Source of the DNA: Paenibacillus alba
Lineage (GTDB): Bacteria; Bacillota; Bacilli; Paenibacillales; NBRC-103111
Direction of reading: 5' to 3'
NCBI RefSeq assembly: GCF_013204855.1
Contig: NZ_JABMKZ010000011.1
Span: 1-64,000 of the forward strand
DNA length: 64,000 nt
The position numbers and the translations under genes are program-made. Below the pieces are notes generated by a model that saw only the letters and a program-made list of their open reading frames with translations, made no database searches and was not told the DNA's origin. Below are positions 33,734-42,150 of this stretch, piece after piece; position 1 is the first letter of the stretch; each line of letters starts with the position of its first letter.

Positions 33734-35012
33734 TGTCTGCTTCGACAGCAGATAATTGCTTACTGACAACTGCGGTTTTTTCTTTTTGTTTTTTGGTTTC
33801 TTGCTTCCCTGTGAGATCTCGTATCATCCTTTCCAAGCATCCTCTTGTTCTCTCGCATGCTGCATATTTAACAGTTAGTATCCCTTCCTCGAGACAGACT
33901 TCTCCCTTGTATTCATAATAACATTCACACTTTTGGCATACTAGTGGATCTTTTCCTGTCTTTCTTTGAATCCTCTCTCTCCAATTTCTACGTTTTAGTT
34001 GTCTTTGTGCTCGCACTACCCACTTTCTTGCTTCTTTTTGCCACTCTGTCACTAATTTTTTGCTTATCTTCTTCAGCCTCCGTGAATACACTCCGTAGTA
34101 CCTAATCGTTTTAAAATTCTCTTCCGGTATATGACGTATCACACGTGCAATAAATTCTTCAACTGTCAGTTTCTCCGTCTTTTCTTCTCCATTTGTCTTA
34201 TCGCGGTAGCTAAATACGACATACTCCCCGTCATACGACTGAATCCTCTTTAATGCAATCGCTGGTCGTTTCATATAACGACCTATGTAGCCTAGCTGCT
34301 CTTTCACATTCCCTTTTTGCTTCGGAGCATGCACATAAAAGCCTTCTCCATTGGCGGAATAGGCTTTCTGTAAACGGGGTTGCACCTGTTTCTTTTCTTC
34401 TTCGTTTAGGCTTTTCCGAATTAGTTTCAACACCACGGTTTGCCACTGTTTTCTAAGCATTTCAAACGGCACGTAATCATACGTTTTCCACTCCCCATTT
34501 GACTTCATTCCACCCATCGTGACTAACATATGTACATGCGGATTAAAATTCAAACGTGAGCCAAATGTATGTAGACCTGCAATAATACCAGGAGTAATTT
34601 TATGTTTCTTCTCAAAATGCATCTTAATAATTTGGACAGCCTCATACATAAACTCTTTCAACATTTTTCGGTGCATCAAAAAGACACTCCAAAGCCCTTC
34701 ATCAATGGTAAACACCACATGACGATGATTGACTTGAAAGACATCCTCCAGCAATACTCGGCTCCACTCTTCCGTTTCTCCACAAGAGCAGGTTGTGCAA
34801 AAACGTCCTTTGCAGCGATACGGCACTCTCTTTATATCGTGGCACCCTTCACAAACTAGAATTTTGAATCCATTTCTAGGATCTCCACAACCACGGAATT
34901 TTTGTACCTCTTTGAGGACATTGGGCCGAATATGTTCACTATGTTTTTGCACAAACGCATCCCAGTGATGATGCTTATCGAAAAAGATTTGTTTTAATAT
35001 GTTCGAGTCCAT
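33684..35012 (-). CDS. IS91-family (Y1/Y2 HUH) transposase
   Basis: A 442-residue rolling-circle type transposase. The N-terminus has the zinc-binding region (CGDPRNGF, CEGCHD, then CKGRFCTTCSCG), typical of IS91/IS801/IS1294. The HUH metal motif is NFNPHVHMLVT (near residue 162). The catalytic Tyr is probably in LGYIGRYMKRP (about 245), with one clear Tyr-x-x-x-Tyr pair there. A second CQKCECYYEY motif lies near residue 370. The last residues (from about SEVYMFDLFGKRK) are encoded by the neighbouring zinc-ribbon gene read in another frame. So the native C-terminus was altered by the insertion point, or ends there by design. The frame is otherwise intact. Confidence 0.92.
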   Translation of the reverse strand: MDSNILKQIFFDKHHHWDAFVQKHSEHIRPNVLKEVQKFRGCGDPRNGFKILVCEGCHDIKRVPYRCKGRFCTTCSCGETEEWSRVLLEDVFQVNHRHVVFTIDEGLWSVFLMHRKMLKEFMYEAVQIIKMHFEKKHKITPGIIAGLHTFGSRLNFNPHVHMLVTMGGMKSNGEWKTYDYVPFEMLRKQWQTVVLKLIRKSLNEEEKKQVQPRLQKAYSANGEGFYVHAPKQKGNVKEQLGYIGRYMKRPAIALKRIQSYDGEYVVFSYRDKTNGEEKTEKLTVEEFIARVIRHIPEENFKTIRYYGVYSRRLKKISKKLVTEWQKEARKWVVRAQRQLKRRNWRERIQRKTGKDPLVCQKCECYYEYKGEVCLEEGILTVKYAACERTRGCLERMIRDLTGKQETKKQKEKTAVVSKQLSAVEADSEVYMFDLFGKRKHTA

Positions 35013-35032
35013 ATCTGCATTTTACCAAAAAT

Positions 35033-35215
35033 TTAAATAAGGGGTTAGCTTCGCTAACCCCAAAACCCAAAACATATAAATTCTTATATGTTTTAAATAA
35101 GGGGTTAGCTTCGCTAACCCCAAAACCCAAAACATATAAATTCTTATATGTTTAAATAAGGGGTTAGCTTCGCTAACCCCAAAACCCAAAACATATAAAT
35201 TCTTATATGTCAAAA
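35033..35215. repeat. Three tandem copies of a 60-bp unit with two palindromes
   Basis: Units start at about 35037, 35097 and 35156 (spacings 60 and 59). The third copy is cut after its second palindrome. Each unit holds GGGGTTAGC-TTC-GCTAACCCC and ACATATAA-ATTC-TTATATGT. The array lies directly upstream of the IS91-like transposase start. Copies differ by one base of length, pointing to recent amplification. The hairpins could form the terminal or regulatory end of the element. Confidence 0.85.
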
Positions 35216-35369
35216 AAAACTGCCGATCGCGCGCGACCGACAACTCCTTTATAACATATTATTTTCTCACAGCAAAAATAACAGTGTAACTTGGTACTTG
35301 CAGTGACGCAATTAAAGATTGACGCTGCATAACTTCAAGTACTACTATATAAGAACTACAACAACTAAT

Positions 35370-36260
35370 ATGGACGGTGACCAAGTTTTGAATGAACAAG
35401 ACGAGTATGTTGATATTTCTCCTGCCGGAAATCAAATTAACCTCGTTTCTGACTGTGAGAGCTGCTTTGGTTTGTGCTGTGTTGCACTTCCATTCGCAGC
35501 TTCTTCCGACTTCGCGATGGACAAGAATGCCGGTCAGCCCTGTCCCAACTTGAAGACTGACTTCCGCTGCGGTGTTCACACGAAGTTAAGGCCGCTTGGC
35601 TTTCGAGGATGTACCGTTTATGACTGTTTTGGTGCCGGCCAGAAGGTCTCACAAATCACTTACGATGGAAATGATTGGCGTCAGTTCCCTGCTTCGGCGA
35701 AGCAGATGTTCGAGGTCTTTCCAATGATGAGGCAGCTTCATGAGCTTCTCTGGTATTTATCGGAGTCCTTGACATTCCAAGCCGCCCACTCCATTCATAA
35801 GGAACTTCAACGGGCGCTCACGAAGACCGAGCAGCTTACCCTTCTCAGTCCAAGCGCTATTCTGGAGCTTGATGTGGCAGCTCACCGTGCAGATGTGAAT
35901 ATCCTGCTTCTTCAGACCAGTGAGTTGGTGCGAACAGAAGCCCGCCGCCTTCAGAAGAACCCAGCAAAGAAACAAAAGATTTACAATCGTGGGGCCGACC
36001 TCATCGGGGCAAACCTCAAGGGCGCAGACTTAAGATGCGCCAACTTACGAGGTGCCTATCTGATTGCCGCTAATTTAAGAGGCGCGGATCTGAGAGCAGC
36101 CGATCTCATCGGGGCTGATTTGCGAGACGCCGATTTGAGTGGCGCCAACCTTACCGAGAGCATTTTCCTGACCCAATCCCAGCTCAATGCGGCCAAAGGA
36201 GATGCTGACACCCAGCTTCCTCCGTCGCTCCTTCATCCCGAACATTGGACAGCGAAATAA
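35370..36260 (+). CDS. Cys-rich pentapeptide-repeat protein
   Basis: A protein of about 296 residues; ATG 35370 gives the likely natural start (MDGDQVLNEQDEYVD), although no clear ribosome binding site is seen and an earlier TTG at 35319 is possible. The first 100 residues carry a cysteine cluster (CESCFGLCCV, then CPN, RCG and CTVYDCFG) that looks like a metal-binding domain of the YkgJ kind. A helical middle (110-200) follows. Residues about 205-265 are pentapeptide repeats (GADLIGANLKGADLRCANLR and further), which form a right-handed quadrilateral helix. The C-terminus has SIFLTQSQLNAAKGD. Pentapeptide proteins can mimic DNA, but the function here is unknown. Confidence 0.82.
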   Translation: MDGDQVLNEQDEYVDISPAGNQINLVSDCESCFGLCCVALPFAASSDFAMDKNAGQPCPNLKTDFRCGVHTKLRPLGFRGCTVYDCFGAGQKVSQITYDGNDWRQFPASAKQMFEVFPMMRQLHELLWYLSESLTFQAAHSIHKELQRALTKTEQLTLLSPSAILELDVAAHRADVNILLLQTSELVRTEARRLQKNPAKKQKIYNRGADLIGANLKGADLRCANLRGAYLIAANLRGADLRAADLIGADLRDADLSGANLTESIFLTQSQLNAAKGDADTQLPPSLLHPEHWTAK

Positions 36261-36345
36261 GCTTGAAGAAGCAATAATTCCACTTATAAATACAAGCACC
36301 TTCCTTTTATTTGCATCTACTGTAATAAAAGAAAGGAGTGGTATT

Positions 36346-36726
36346 ATGATCGTCCACAGGATCACGTTATCAACGGGAATTTTACGTAAAGCTCCCAAGA
36401 CAAAATTTGCTTTAATCGATGTCGTTAATCTCAATCGAACAGCGAACCGCGCTGTTACGGTTCAAGTGATCGATTGGTCAACAGGTTCACCTGTTCCTTT
36501 GAAGGTAAGCCCGTGCGGCACTAAAAAGTGTACAGTGAACGTTCGACCGAATAAATCTGTTTTTTTGTTCGCCGATGTATCCAAAGTAACTTTTAAATAT
36601 GAGGTTCGCATTACTCACCAGGAAGACCGCAAACTAATAACGAATGTAACCGGTGTTACGAACACTCCCTTTACTCCTCAAGTAGGAGATACCGTGCTGC
36701 AAAGCAATTTAGTGCGGATAAAATAA
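36346..36726 (+). CDS. Hypothetical beta-rich protein
   Basis: A 126-residue protein starting at ATG 36346 behind AAAGGAG. It begins IVHRITLSTGILRKAPKTKF and alternates strands (ALIDVVNLNRTANRAVTVQV, KKCTVNVRPNKSVFLFADV, KYEVRITHQED), as in a single Ig-like or jelly-roll sandwich. There is no signal peptide. Proteins of this look are common as small orphan families in Paenibacillus. I know no function. It has its own terminator. Confidence 0.65.
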   Translation: MIVHRITLSTGILRKAPKTKFALIDVVNLNRTANRAVTVQVIDWSTGSPVPLKVSPCGTKKCTVNVRPNKSVFLFADVSKVTFKYEVRITHQEDRKLITNVTGVTNTPFTPQVGDTVLQSNLVRIK

Positions 36727-36776
36727 GCGAACGTATTCGGATGTTGATTAGGCAATACAGGAATATTCACGTCCTC

Positions 36777-36815
36777 TATCAGTGAGCCACTCAAATAGTG
36801 GTTCACTTTTTTCTT
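36777..36815 (+). terminator. Terminator behind the hypothetical beta-rich gene
   Basis: The arms AGTGAGCCACT and AGTGGTTCACT are followed by TTTTTTC, about 55 bases behind the stop. Confidence 0.88.
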
Positions 36816-36935
36816 TAAATACCCTCCTCCACCCATACCCAATAATTGTATTTTTGAAGACACCCACATAAGTGAACACAGGAACGAAAAGTATAAGAAA
36901 GAACTAATCGAAATCAAACTAGAAGGAGAGATCAC

Positions 36936-37118
36936 ATGCTGTCCAATAGTGAAGAAAGAAAAATTACTTATCGCGATATTGAACGGATGATAACCGAGAT
37001 GGATGAAGGCTGGATAGAGTTAAAGGATATCGTGACATCCTGTCTCGATATTACGGAGGATTTGCTGAGAATCTCGCAGGATTTAGAAAGTTTAAGAAAG
37101 CCACTTCAATTCACGTAA
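36936..37118 (+). CDS. Small acidic helical protein
   Basis: A 60-residue protein with AAGGAGAG well placed before the ATG. The sequence (begins MLSNSEERKITYRDIERMIT) is helical throughout and acidic, with heptad-like Leu/Ile spacing, so it may form a coiled coil. No family is recognised. Its 3' end overlaps the convergent Nudix gene by 27 bases, which is unusual but possible for a real pair. Confidence 0.5.
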   Translation: MLSNSEERKITYRDIERMITEMDEGWIELKDIVTSCLDITEDLLRISQDLESLRKPLQFT

Positions 37119-37493
37119 TTGGTCAAAAATAAGCTGGCAAACAGCCGAAACACGGTCTGTTTCTTCAGCGGTTAGCCAAACAAGCTCGGCTATTTCCGAC
37201 GCTGGCCTTAGTTCGCCTGCGAAATCTGCCGTGTAGCAGGTCATTTTAACGAACGTCCCCTCTGATTTCCCATCCGCTTGCGCTTCAAACGTTCCCACGT
37301 AGGCGATTGTCTCCGGCTTAATTTGAACAGACAGTTCTTCTTCAATTTCACGTATAAGCGTTTCATGATCGGTTTCACCGGGATCTCTTTTTCCTCCGGG
37401 AATATAATAGAGCTCTTTTCCGTGCGAACGCGCACATAGGATTTGACCATCTACCACATGAATCCATGCTATTTTGTCGATTATCGTTGACAT
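37092..37493 (-). CDS. Nudix hydrolase
   Basis: A 133-residue enzyme of the MutT/Nudix superfamily, which splits nucleoside diphosphates linked to another group. The Nudix box is intact: GGKRDPGETDHETLIREIEE followed by EL (residues about 33-55), with the Glu pairs that bind metal. The start is ATG 37493 behind GAGGGAG. The ending WLTAEETDRVSAVCQLIFDQ is typical for small members. The substrate cannot be told from the sequence. The gene is single; its 3' end overlaps the small gene on the other strand. Confidence 0.92.
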   Translation of the reverse strand: MSTIIDKIAWIHVVDGQILCARSHGKELYYIPGGKRDPGETDHETLIREIEEELSVQIKPETIAYVGTFEAQADGKSEGTFVKMTCYTADFAGELRPASEIAELVWLTAEETDRVSAVCQLIFDQLRELKWLS

Positions 37494-37798
37494 CATTTAT
37501 CTCCCTCGATTGCTTTTTCTAGCATTATAGATGCACCGCCTTATAAAGGCAAATCCCGTATTCGAAACGAATGGATCATCCGAAATAGCAGATACCAAGA
37601 ACGATATCCCGCCTACGGCACAAAATAAGAAAAACCGTCAGGAAACAAATCCTGCCGGTCCTTTTGCGTGTAAACCCATACTTTTGTTCATGGGGAGGGA
37701 TGGATGTGGGGTTCCCACCGCAAAGCGCCTTTCCACCCTCACACCCATTCCTCAATATTTTTTACGGCGTTTGCGGGAAACCCTAAATCTCCCTGTGG
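37494..37798. other. Intergenic stretch with a terminator hairpin
   Basis: Apart from the hairpin at 37630-37662 I see no supported feature. A 108-codon plus-strand frame runs through the hairpin and lacks a ribosome binding site. The Nudix promoter should lie near 37500-37560. Confidence 0.4.
37630..37662 (-). terminator. Terminator hairpin, near-copy of the one at 33499
   Basis: The arms ACCGTCAGG and CCTGCCGGT (one mismatch) are followed on the minus strand by TTTTTC. It would end transcripts coming from the metallo-hydrolase remnant. Confidence 0.7.
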
Positions 37799-38408
37799 TC
37801 AGACCCATTCACCGTCTTGCGGTATTGCGACATGATCTATCCATTTCTCATCCGTAAGCCTTTTTCGCAATTCTTCTCTGGTTACTAAGCAGTGGTTGAT
37901 CGTATCCATATGCACCGTGACAACTTTGGTATAAGGAGCGTATTGGCATACTTGTATCACATCAGAAGCATTCATCGTAATGGGCTCCCCAACAGCAAAC
38001 TGTGCACCTCCTGCATTGACAATGGTTACATCAGGCTGATACTTATCCAGCGCACTTTGAACTTCCTTGCACCATATCGTATCGCCTGCGAGATAGACCG
38101 TCGGCTGAGGCTGTGAATTCGGAGTCGTTTCCCGGCTGACAATAAAGCGCCGTTTCCTTGTTAAGCGCTTCTTTGGCTGCAACATCCCAATGATCAGGGT
38201 GCAAGTGAGTGACGATGATCGCATCAGGCGACAAAGCCAGCATTTCCTCTGAGGAAATAGGCAGTGAAACAAGCGGATTTCTTCTTTCGTTCGTTGTATT
38301 AACAATCGGCGGATTGATGCCCTGATCGCTAAACATCGGATCAATTAAGAACTGAACACCTGCATAATTTAACCAAAGCGTTGCATGACGAATTAATCGA
38401 AGTTTCAT
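37799..38408 (-). pseudogene. Metallo-beta-lactamase-fold hydrolase with internal deletion
   Basis: The N-terminal frame (38408 downwards) begins MKLRLIRHATLWLNYAGVQF and holds the metal motif VTHLHPDHWD (HxHxDH). After LYCQPGNDSEFT the frame becomes senseless. The C-terminal part continues in another frame as QPTVYLAGDTIWCKEVQSAL and VTVHMDTINHC to the stop at 37799. Intact relatives have about 40 residues between 'CQPG' and 'YLAGDTIW', including a metal-binding His. These are missing, so this is a deletion with frame change and the enzyme should be dead. Relatives act on small phosphorylated or lactone substrates. Confidence 0.8.
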
Positions 38409-38485
38409 AAAAACCTACCTCATCTCTTTCTTTATATGGTAATGTTACGATTATAGAAGATAAGCAAACATCCTTACATCATGCA

Positions 38486-38508
38486 ATGAAACGAAATTGC
38501 CGTTTCTT
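38486..38508. promoter_or_regulatory. Possible operator between the Lrp gene and the hydrolase remnant
   Basis: GAAACG and CGTTTC (38488-38493, 38501-38506) form an inverted repeat with a 7-base AT-rich spacer, in the divergent promoter region. Lrp proteins often bind such sites near their own gene. Confidence 0.4.
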
Positions 38509-38535
38509 GTTTCATTCTGAAAGGAGAATGACGTA

Positions 38536-38964
38536 ATGCTCGCCAATCGTATAGATGAGACAGATCTTGCGATTTTACAAGTTTTATTGGAAAATGCGAT
38601 TCGCCCTCATAAGGAAATTGGAGAACTCGTGCATTTGACCGGACAAGCCGTTGGGGCTCGTATCCGAAAAATGCAGGATTCAGGCATTATTGAAGGGTAT
38701 ACATTACTTTGGAATCCTGAGAAAATTGGCTTAACCGTTCACGCTTTTGTGACTATGTTTATGAAAATGACCATTTCCCATTCATCCTTCGTAACTTTTG
38801 TCCAGAGCAGTGAAATGGTAACGGAAATGCATCGGGTAAGCGGGGACGGCTGCTATTGGATGCGAGTTCGCGTCCCTTCTATGGTTGAATTAAATGCCTT
38901 TCTTGACGAGCTCTTGCACTATGGCAACTACAAGATCAGCTTATCAATTGGACAAATTAAATAG
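38536..38964 (+). CDS. Lrp/AsnC-family regulator
   Basis: A 142-residue regulator starting at ATG behind AAAGGAGA. Residues 1-60 form the helix-turn-helix (LDETDLAIL-like start: RIDETDLAILQVLLENAIRP, then LVHLTGQAVGARIRKMQDSG). Residues 70-142 form the RAM effector domain (MHRVSGDGCYWMRVRVPS is the ligand- and multimer-forming strand). It is divergent from the deleted hydrolase gene, whose regulator it may have been, and convergent with the MFS gene. Effectors of this family are usually amino acids. Confidence 0.92.
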   Translation: MLANRIDETDLAILQVLLENAIRPHKEIGELVHLTGQAVGARIRKMQDSGIIEGYTLLWNPEKIGLTVHAFVTMFMKMTISHSSFVTFVQSSEMVTEMHRVSGDGCYWMRVRVPSMVELNAFLDELLHYGNYKISLSIGQIK

Positions 38965-38987
38965 CCAAATCAGAGCGATAGCAGCTC

Positions 38988-40433
38988 TTAAGCAGTTAGT
39001 GATTGCCTCTTCTTCCGCTTCTCTTTTAACAAAAAGGTTAGTGGAATGGCAATCACACAAATTATCGTAGCGGCTAAGAAGACATCCTGCACGCCTAACG
39101 TCATTCCTTGCTCTCGTAAGAAAGGCGTTCCTGCCGCTGCAGCTTCATTCAATTGTTTGATGTGCGTTGATGAACGTGCAGCGAGCAATGAACTGAAAAT
39201 ACCAATGGATAAAGCGCCCGTTGCTTGGCGCACCCAGTTCGTAACGGCTGAAGCATGACCGGACTTCTCTTTGGAAATCGCTGACATGCCGGCATTCATA
39301 ACCGGCATAAAAGCAAAGGCAATTCCCACATATCGAATCGTCATCCATACAGCAATGTACATATGGGTTGCCTGGAGCTTCACATGGCTTAACTCCCAGG
39401 TTGAAACAATCAACAGCACAATCCCGCTAAGGATGAGCCAAAAAGGACCTGTGCGCGCATAAAGCTTCCCAACGATAGGTGAAAAGAACGCCATCACGAT
39501 GGAACCGGGCAGTAGAACCAACGCCGTATTCAAAGCGGTAGATTGCTGAATGTCTTGAAGGAAAATGGGGATTAGGAATGTTCCTGAGTACAAGGAAGCT
39601 GTTATTATACAATTAATAATCAGGCTGTACGTAAAGCGGTTGGTGCGAAATACGCTTAGATTTAGCAAGGGATCCTTCACCGTGAGCTCCCTACGAATGA
39701 AGTAGGCTAATGTCGCAGCACCCACGATCAGAAAAGAGAGTGTTTTCCAAGAAGTCCACCCCCATCCATTCCCTTCGCTGAAGGCTAGAATAATGAACGA
39801 ACTGCTGATGAGAACTGTCACAAAACCGGGCAAATCAAAGGACTTGGTTGGGGCCGTTTTGTGCAAAGGCAGACATTTAAACGCAACGGCGATGGCCACA
39901 ATGCCGATGGGCAGATTGAGGATAAATAAGGATCTCCAGCCGAAATATTCGGTAAGCCATCCTCCCAATGTCGGGCCAAATGCCGGAGCAAGCATGGAGG
40001 ACAAGCTCCATAAGCTCATCGCAAACGCCTGTCTGTCTTTTTCAATAAATTGATAAATCATCGTCATCGTAGTAGGAATAATTAAACCGCTGAAGACCCC
40101 TTGCAGGATTCGAAACACGACTAAGGATTCAATATTCCAGGCAATCGTACATAAGCCTGAGAACAGTGTGAAACCTGACAAGGCGAATAGATACAGCCTC
40201 TTGTAGCTCCAGCGGTCTCCGAAATAACCTACTACGGGAGCGACGACCCCGGTTGCCAGCAGAAATCCGGTAATCATCCACTGAACCGCACCTAATTCGG
40301 CATGAAAATCCTTCATAAATACCGGAAATGCTACATTGATCGTAGTCGAGCTGAGTATGGACATGAAATTGCCGAAAAAGATAGATAAAATAATAAACCA
40401 GAATGATGAATTGCGATTAGCTTGATTTCCCAT
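38988..40433 (-). CDS. DHA2-type MFS drug exporter (EmrB/QacA group)
   Basis: A 481-residue membrane protein with about 14 hydrophobic segments. ATG 40433 is preferred over the GTG four codons upstream; GTAGGTG lies before it. Motif A is GYFGDRWSYKRLYLF (about 68), and the segment-5 motif C region reads PAFGPTLGGWLTEYFGWRSL (about 150), both typical of proton-drug antiporters of the 14-segment class. TTINVAFPVF at the start is the DHA2 motif D1-like segment. It is divergent from a MarR gene with an inverted repeat between, so it is probably induced by its substrates. The substrate range is unknown. Confidence 0.92.
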   Translation of the reverse strand: MGNQANRNSSFWFIILSIFFGNFMSILSSTTINVAFPVFMKDFHAELGAVQWMITGFLLATGVVAPVVGYFGDRWSYKRLYLFALSGFTLFSGLCTIAWNIESLVVFRILQGVFSGLIIPTTMTMIYQFIEKDRQAFAMSLWSLSSMLAPAFGPTLGGWLTEYFGWRSLFILNLPIGIVAIAVAFKCLPLHKTAPTKSFDLPGFVTVLISSSFIILAFSEGNGWGWTSWKTLSFLIVGAATLAYFIRRELTVKDPLLNLSVFRTNRFTYSLIINCIITASLYSGTFLIPIFLQDIQQSTALNTALVLLPGSIVMAFFSPIVGKLYARTGPFWLILSGIVLLIVSTWELSHVKLQATHMYIAVWMTIRYVGIAFAFMPVMNAGMSAISKEKSGHASAVTNWVRQATGALSIGIFSSLLAARSSTHIKQLNEAAAAGTPFLREQGMTLGVQDVFLAATIICVIAIPLTFLLKEKRKKRQSLTA

Positions 40434-40463
40434 GAAATCTTGCACCTACTTTACTTAAGAAGT

Positions 40464-40507
40464 AGTTGAATAATACAATCATTTATGTATACTTGTATTG
40501 TACAACT
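40464..40507. promoter_or_regulatory. Inverted repeat in the MFS/MarR divergent promoter region
   Basis: AGTTGAATAATACAA (40464-40478) pairs with TTGTATTGTACAACT (40493-40507) with two mismatches. This fits a MarR operator that covers both promoters. Confidence 0.7.
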
Positions 40508-40554
40508 AGATAATTGAATGTCAAGCGCATTTCTAGAAAAGGATGGATGTTTGG

Positions 40555-40971
40555 ATGAAAACAGAAGATTTGGAACTTCTTGATTATGAATTAGTCGTCC
40601 TGATTCGTCGTACGTCATTGGATAAAGAATTAGGTGGCCTCGACCGGTCGACCTATACGCTTCTTACCCAACTTTCCAAAAGTGGACCGGTTGGTGTAAA
40701 GGCTTTAGCAAGCGAATTTCGCTTGGATATCTCCACGATCAGCAGACAAACGACTGTGTTGGAAGCAAAGGGGTATATTCGGCGATTGCCTGATCCCATG
40801 GATGGAAGATCCAGCAATTTTGAGGTCACGGAGGAAGGAATGTATAGAGTCATGGAAGCCAAAAAAGCGCGGTTGGCTAGACACGCGCAGTTGTTCAAAG
40901 ACTGGACAGATGAGGAACGCCAAACATTCGGGGCGCTGTTAGCTAGACTAAATCGTACATTTATAGAGTGA
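40555..40971 (+). CDS. MarR-family regulator of the MFS exporter
   Basis: A 138-residue regulator. ATG 40555 is chosen because AAAGGATGG lies about 9 bases before it; an ATG at 40543 lies in that site. The helix-turn-helix is ALASEFRLDISTISRQTTVL, and the wing YIRRLPDPMDGRSSNFEVTE carries the conserved DxR. The C-terminal helices (EAKKARLARHAQLFKDW) form the dimer face. Its position opposite the DHA2 exporter and the shared inverted repeat make it the likely repressor. Confidence 0.92.
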   Translation: MKTEDLELLDYELVVLIRRTSLDKELGGLDRSTYTLLTQLSKSGPVGVKALASEFRLDISTISRQTTVLEAKGYIRRLPDPMDGRSSNFEVTEEGMYRVMEAKKARLARHAQLFKDWTDEERQTFGALLARLNRTFIE

Positions 40972-41017
40972 ACGCAGCCACCCGTTCGCTCTTCTTTTAC
41001 ATACGCTGATCCTCTGT

Positions 41018-41992
41018 TTATGACCGAAGCTTGATCGGCAAGCCGCTGATTGACGATTGCAGCGCGGCAGTTGTTACGCGGAAGCTCTTCACGGCATCGG
41101 CATAATCGCTCAAAATAAGTGACCGATCTCCTGTCTTGATGGCGTGCAGGAAAGCTTCGGATTCTCGTTCATACGGATTAGCTGCGTCGAAATACTCCGT
41201 TGTTTGCGTTTTTTCAATATGTTTCAAATAGCGGCTTTGCTCAATTTCCAGAACACCTTGATCCGTATACAACTCCAGCCCTGCCTTGTGCCCGAATGGC
41301 AGCATACACGTATTAGTCAACGTGGCGATAGCTCCATTAGCTAATTTCAAGGTCACTGCTCCAACATCAGCTACTTCCACATGATCATGAACGGTGTGCA
41401 TATGGCGCTGTGCGTAAACGGCATACACTTCGTCCACTTCACCGATCAGGTACCGGACTAGATCCACAATATGTGTGGTTTGCTCAATGAATTGACCTCC
41501 GGAACCGTTCTGCTTCCGCCACCATGAGACACCGGGCATGCTCCCCATCCAACTGCCGGTTGCCATTCCGATTATTCTGGTTTCCAGCAATTTTCGGGCC
41601 GTTTGGGCTGCGTCTGTATACCTCACATGATAGCCTACCGAGGTAATAAGTTTTTTGCTTTCTACTAATGATAGAATATGCTGAACAGATTCTTCTTCGA
41701 TGCCAAGCGGCTTCTCCACCAAAAATGGAATACCGCGCGCAATAACTGTTTCTTCTATGTAACCGTGCGCCATTGGCGGCACACAAATATAAACGGCATC
41801 TGGCTTGCATGTATCCAGCATCTGTTCCAAATGATCAAAAGCTTGCGAGCCTGCATATCGCAGTGCCAACTTCTCAGCTTTCTCCACTGTCGTGCCTACA
41901 AAAGCTACAACCTTCGCATCATTTCTCGCAGTAAGCAAATCTGCATGTATATCGGCAAACCATCCCGTACCTACAATCGCTATCTTCAGCAT
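41018..41992 (-). CDS. Gfo/Idh/MocA-family oxidoreductase
   Basis: A 324-residue NAD(P)-dependent dehydrogenase of sugar-type substrates. The start lies behind GGGAGG. Residues 3-30 hold the Rossmann start IAIVGTGWFADIHADLL with GTGWFA as the binding loop. EKPLG at about 93 is the family's catalytic Lys motif. The segment GGQFIEQTTHIVDLVRYL at about 165 carries the active-site His. The order matches inositol and deoxyinosose dehydrogenase-like enzymes. The gene is single. It is one of three Gfo/Idh-type genes in the window, and the only one outside the carbohydrate locus. Confidence 0.92.
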   Translation of the reverse strand: MLKIAIVGTGWFADIHADLLTARNDAKVVAFVGTTVEKAEKLALRYAGSQAFDHLEQMLDTCKPDAVYICVPPMAHGYIEETVIARGIPFLVEKPLGIEEESVQHILSLVESKKLITSVGYHVRYTDAAQTARKLLETRIIGMATGSWMGSMPGVSWWRKQNGSGGQFIEQTTHIVDLVRYLIGEVDEVYAVYAQRHMHTVHDHVEVADVGAVTLKLANGAIATLTNTCMLPFGHKAGLELYTDQGVLEIEQSRYLKHIEKTQTTEYFDAANPYERESEAFLHAIKTGDRSLILSDYADAVKSFRVTTAALQSSISGLPIKLRS

Positions 41993-42091
41993 GTATGTCT
42001 ACTTCCTCCCTGTTGGATTCGTTGATATATCTCCATTATGTTCGTTAATTCCAAATAAGTATAGTCTAAATTTGATGCGGCAACTTGCACG

Positions 42092-42131
42092 AAAAAGCTG
42101 ATTCCATCTCTAGGATAGAATCAGCTTTTTG
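42092..42131 (-). terminator. Terminator behind the BlaR1-like gene
   Basis: The arms AAAAAGCTGATTC and GAATCAGCTTTTT pair around a short loop; runs on both sides allow bidirectional use. It lies about 20 bases behind the stop. Confidence 0.88.
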
Positions 42132-42150
42132 TTTCATAAGCGTATTGCGC

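Noticed and set aside
35033-35215. Tandem 60-bp units as a CRISPR array
   Set aside because: The units follow each other directly without variable spacers, there are only three, and no cas genes are present.
37531-37857. Plus-strand frame of 108 codons
   Set aside because: It runs through a terminator hairpin and into the antisense of the metallo-hydrolase remnant.
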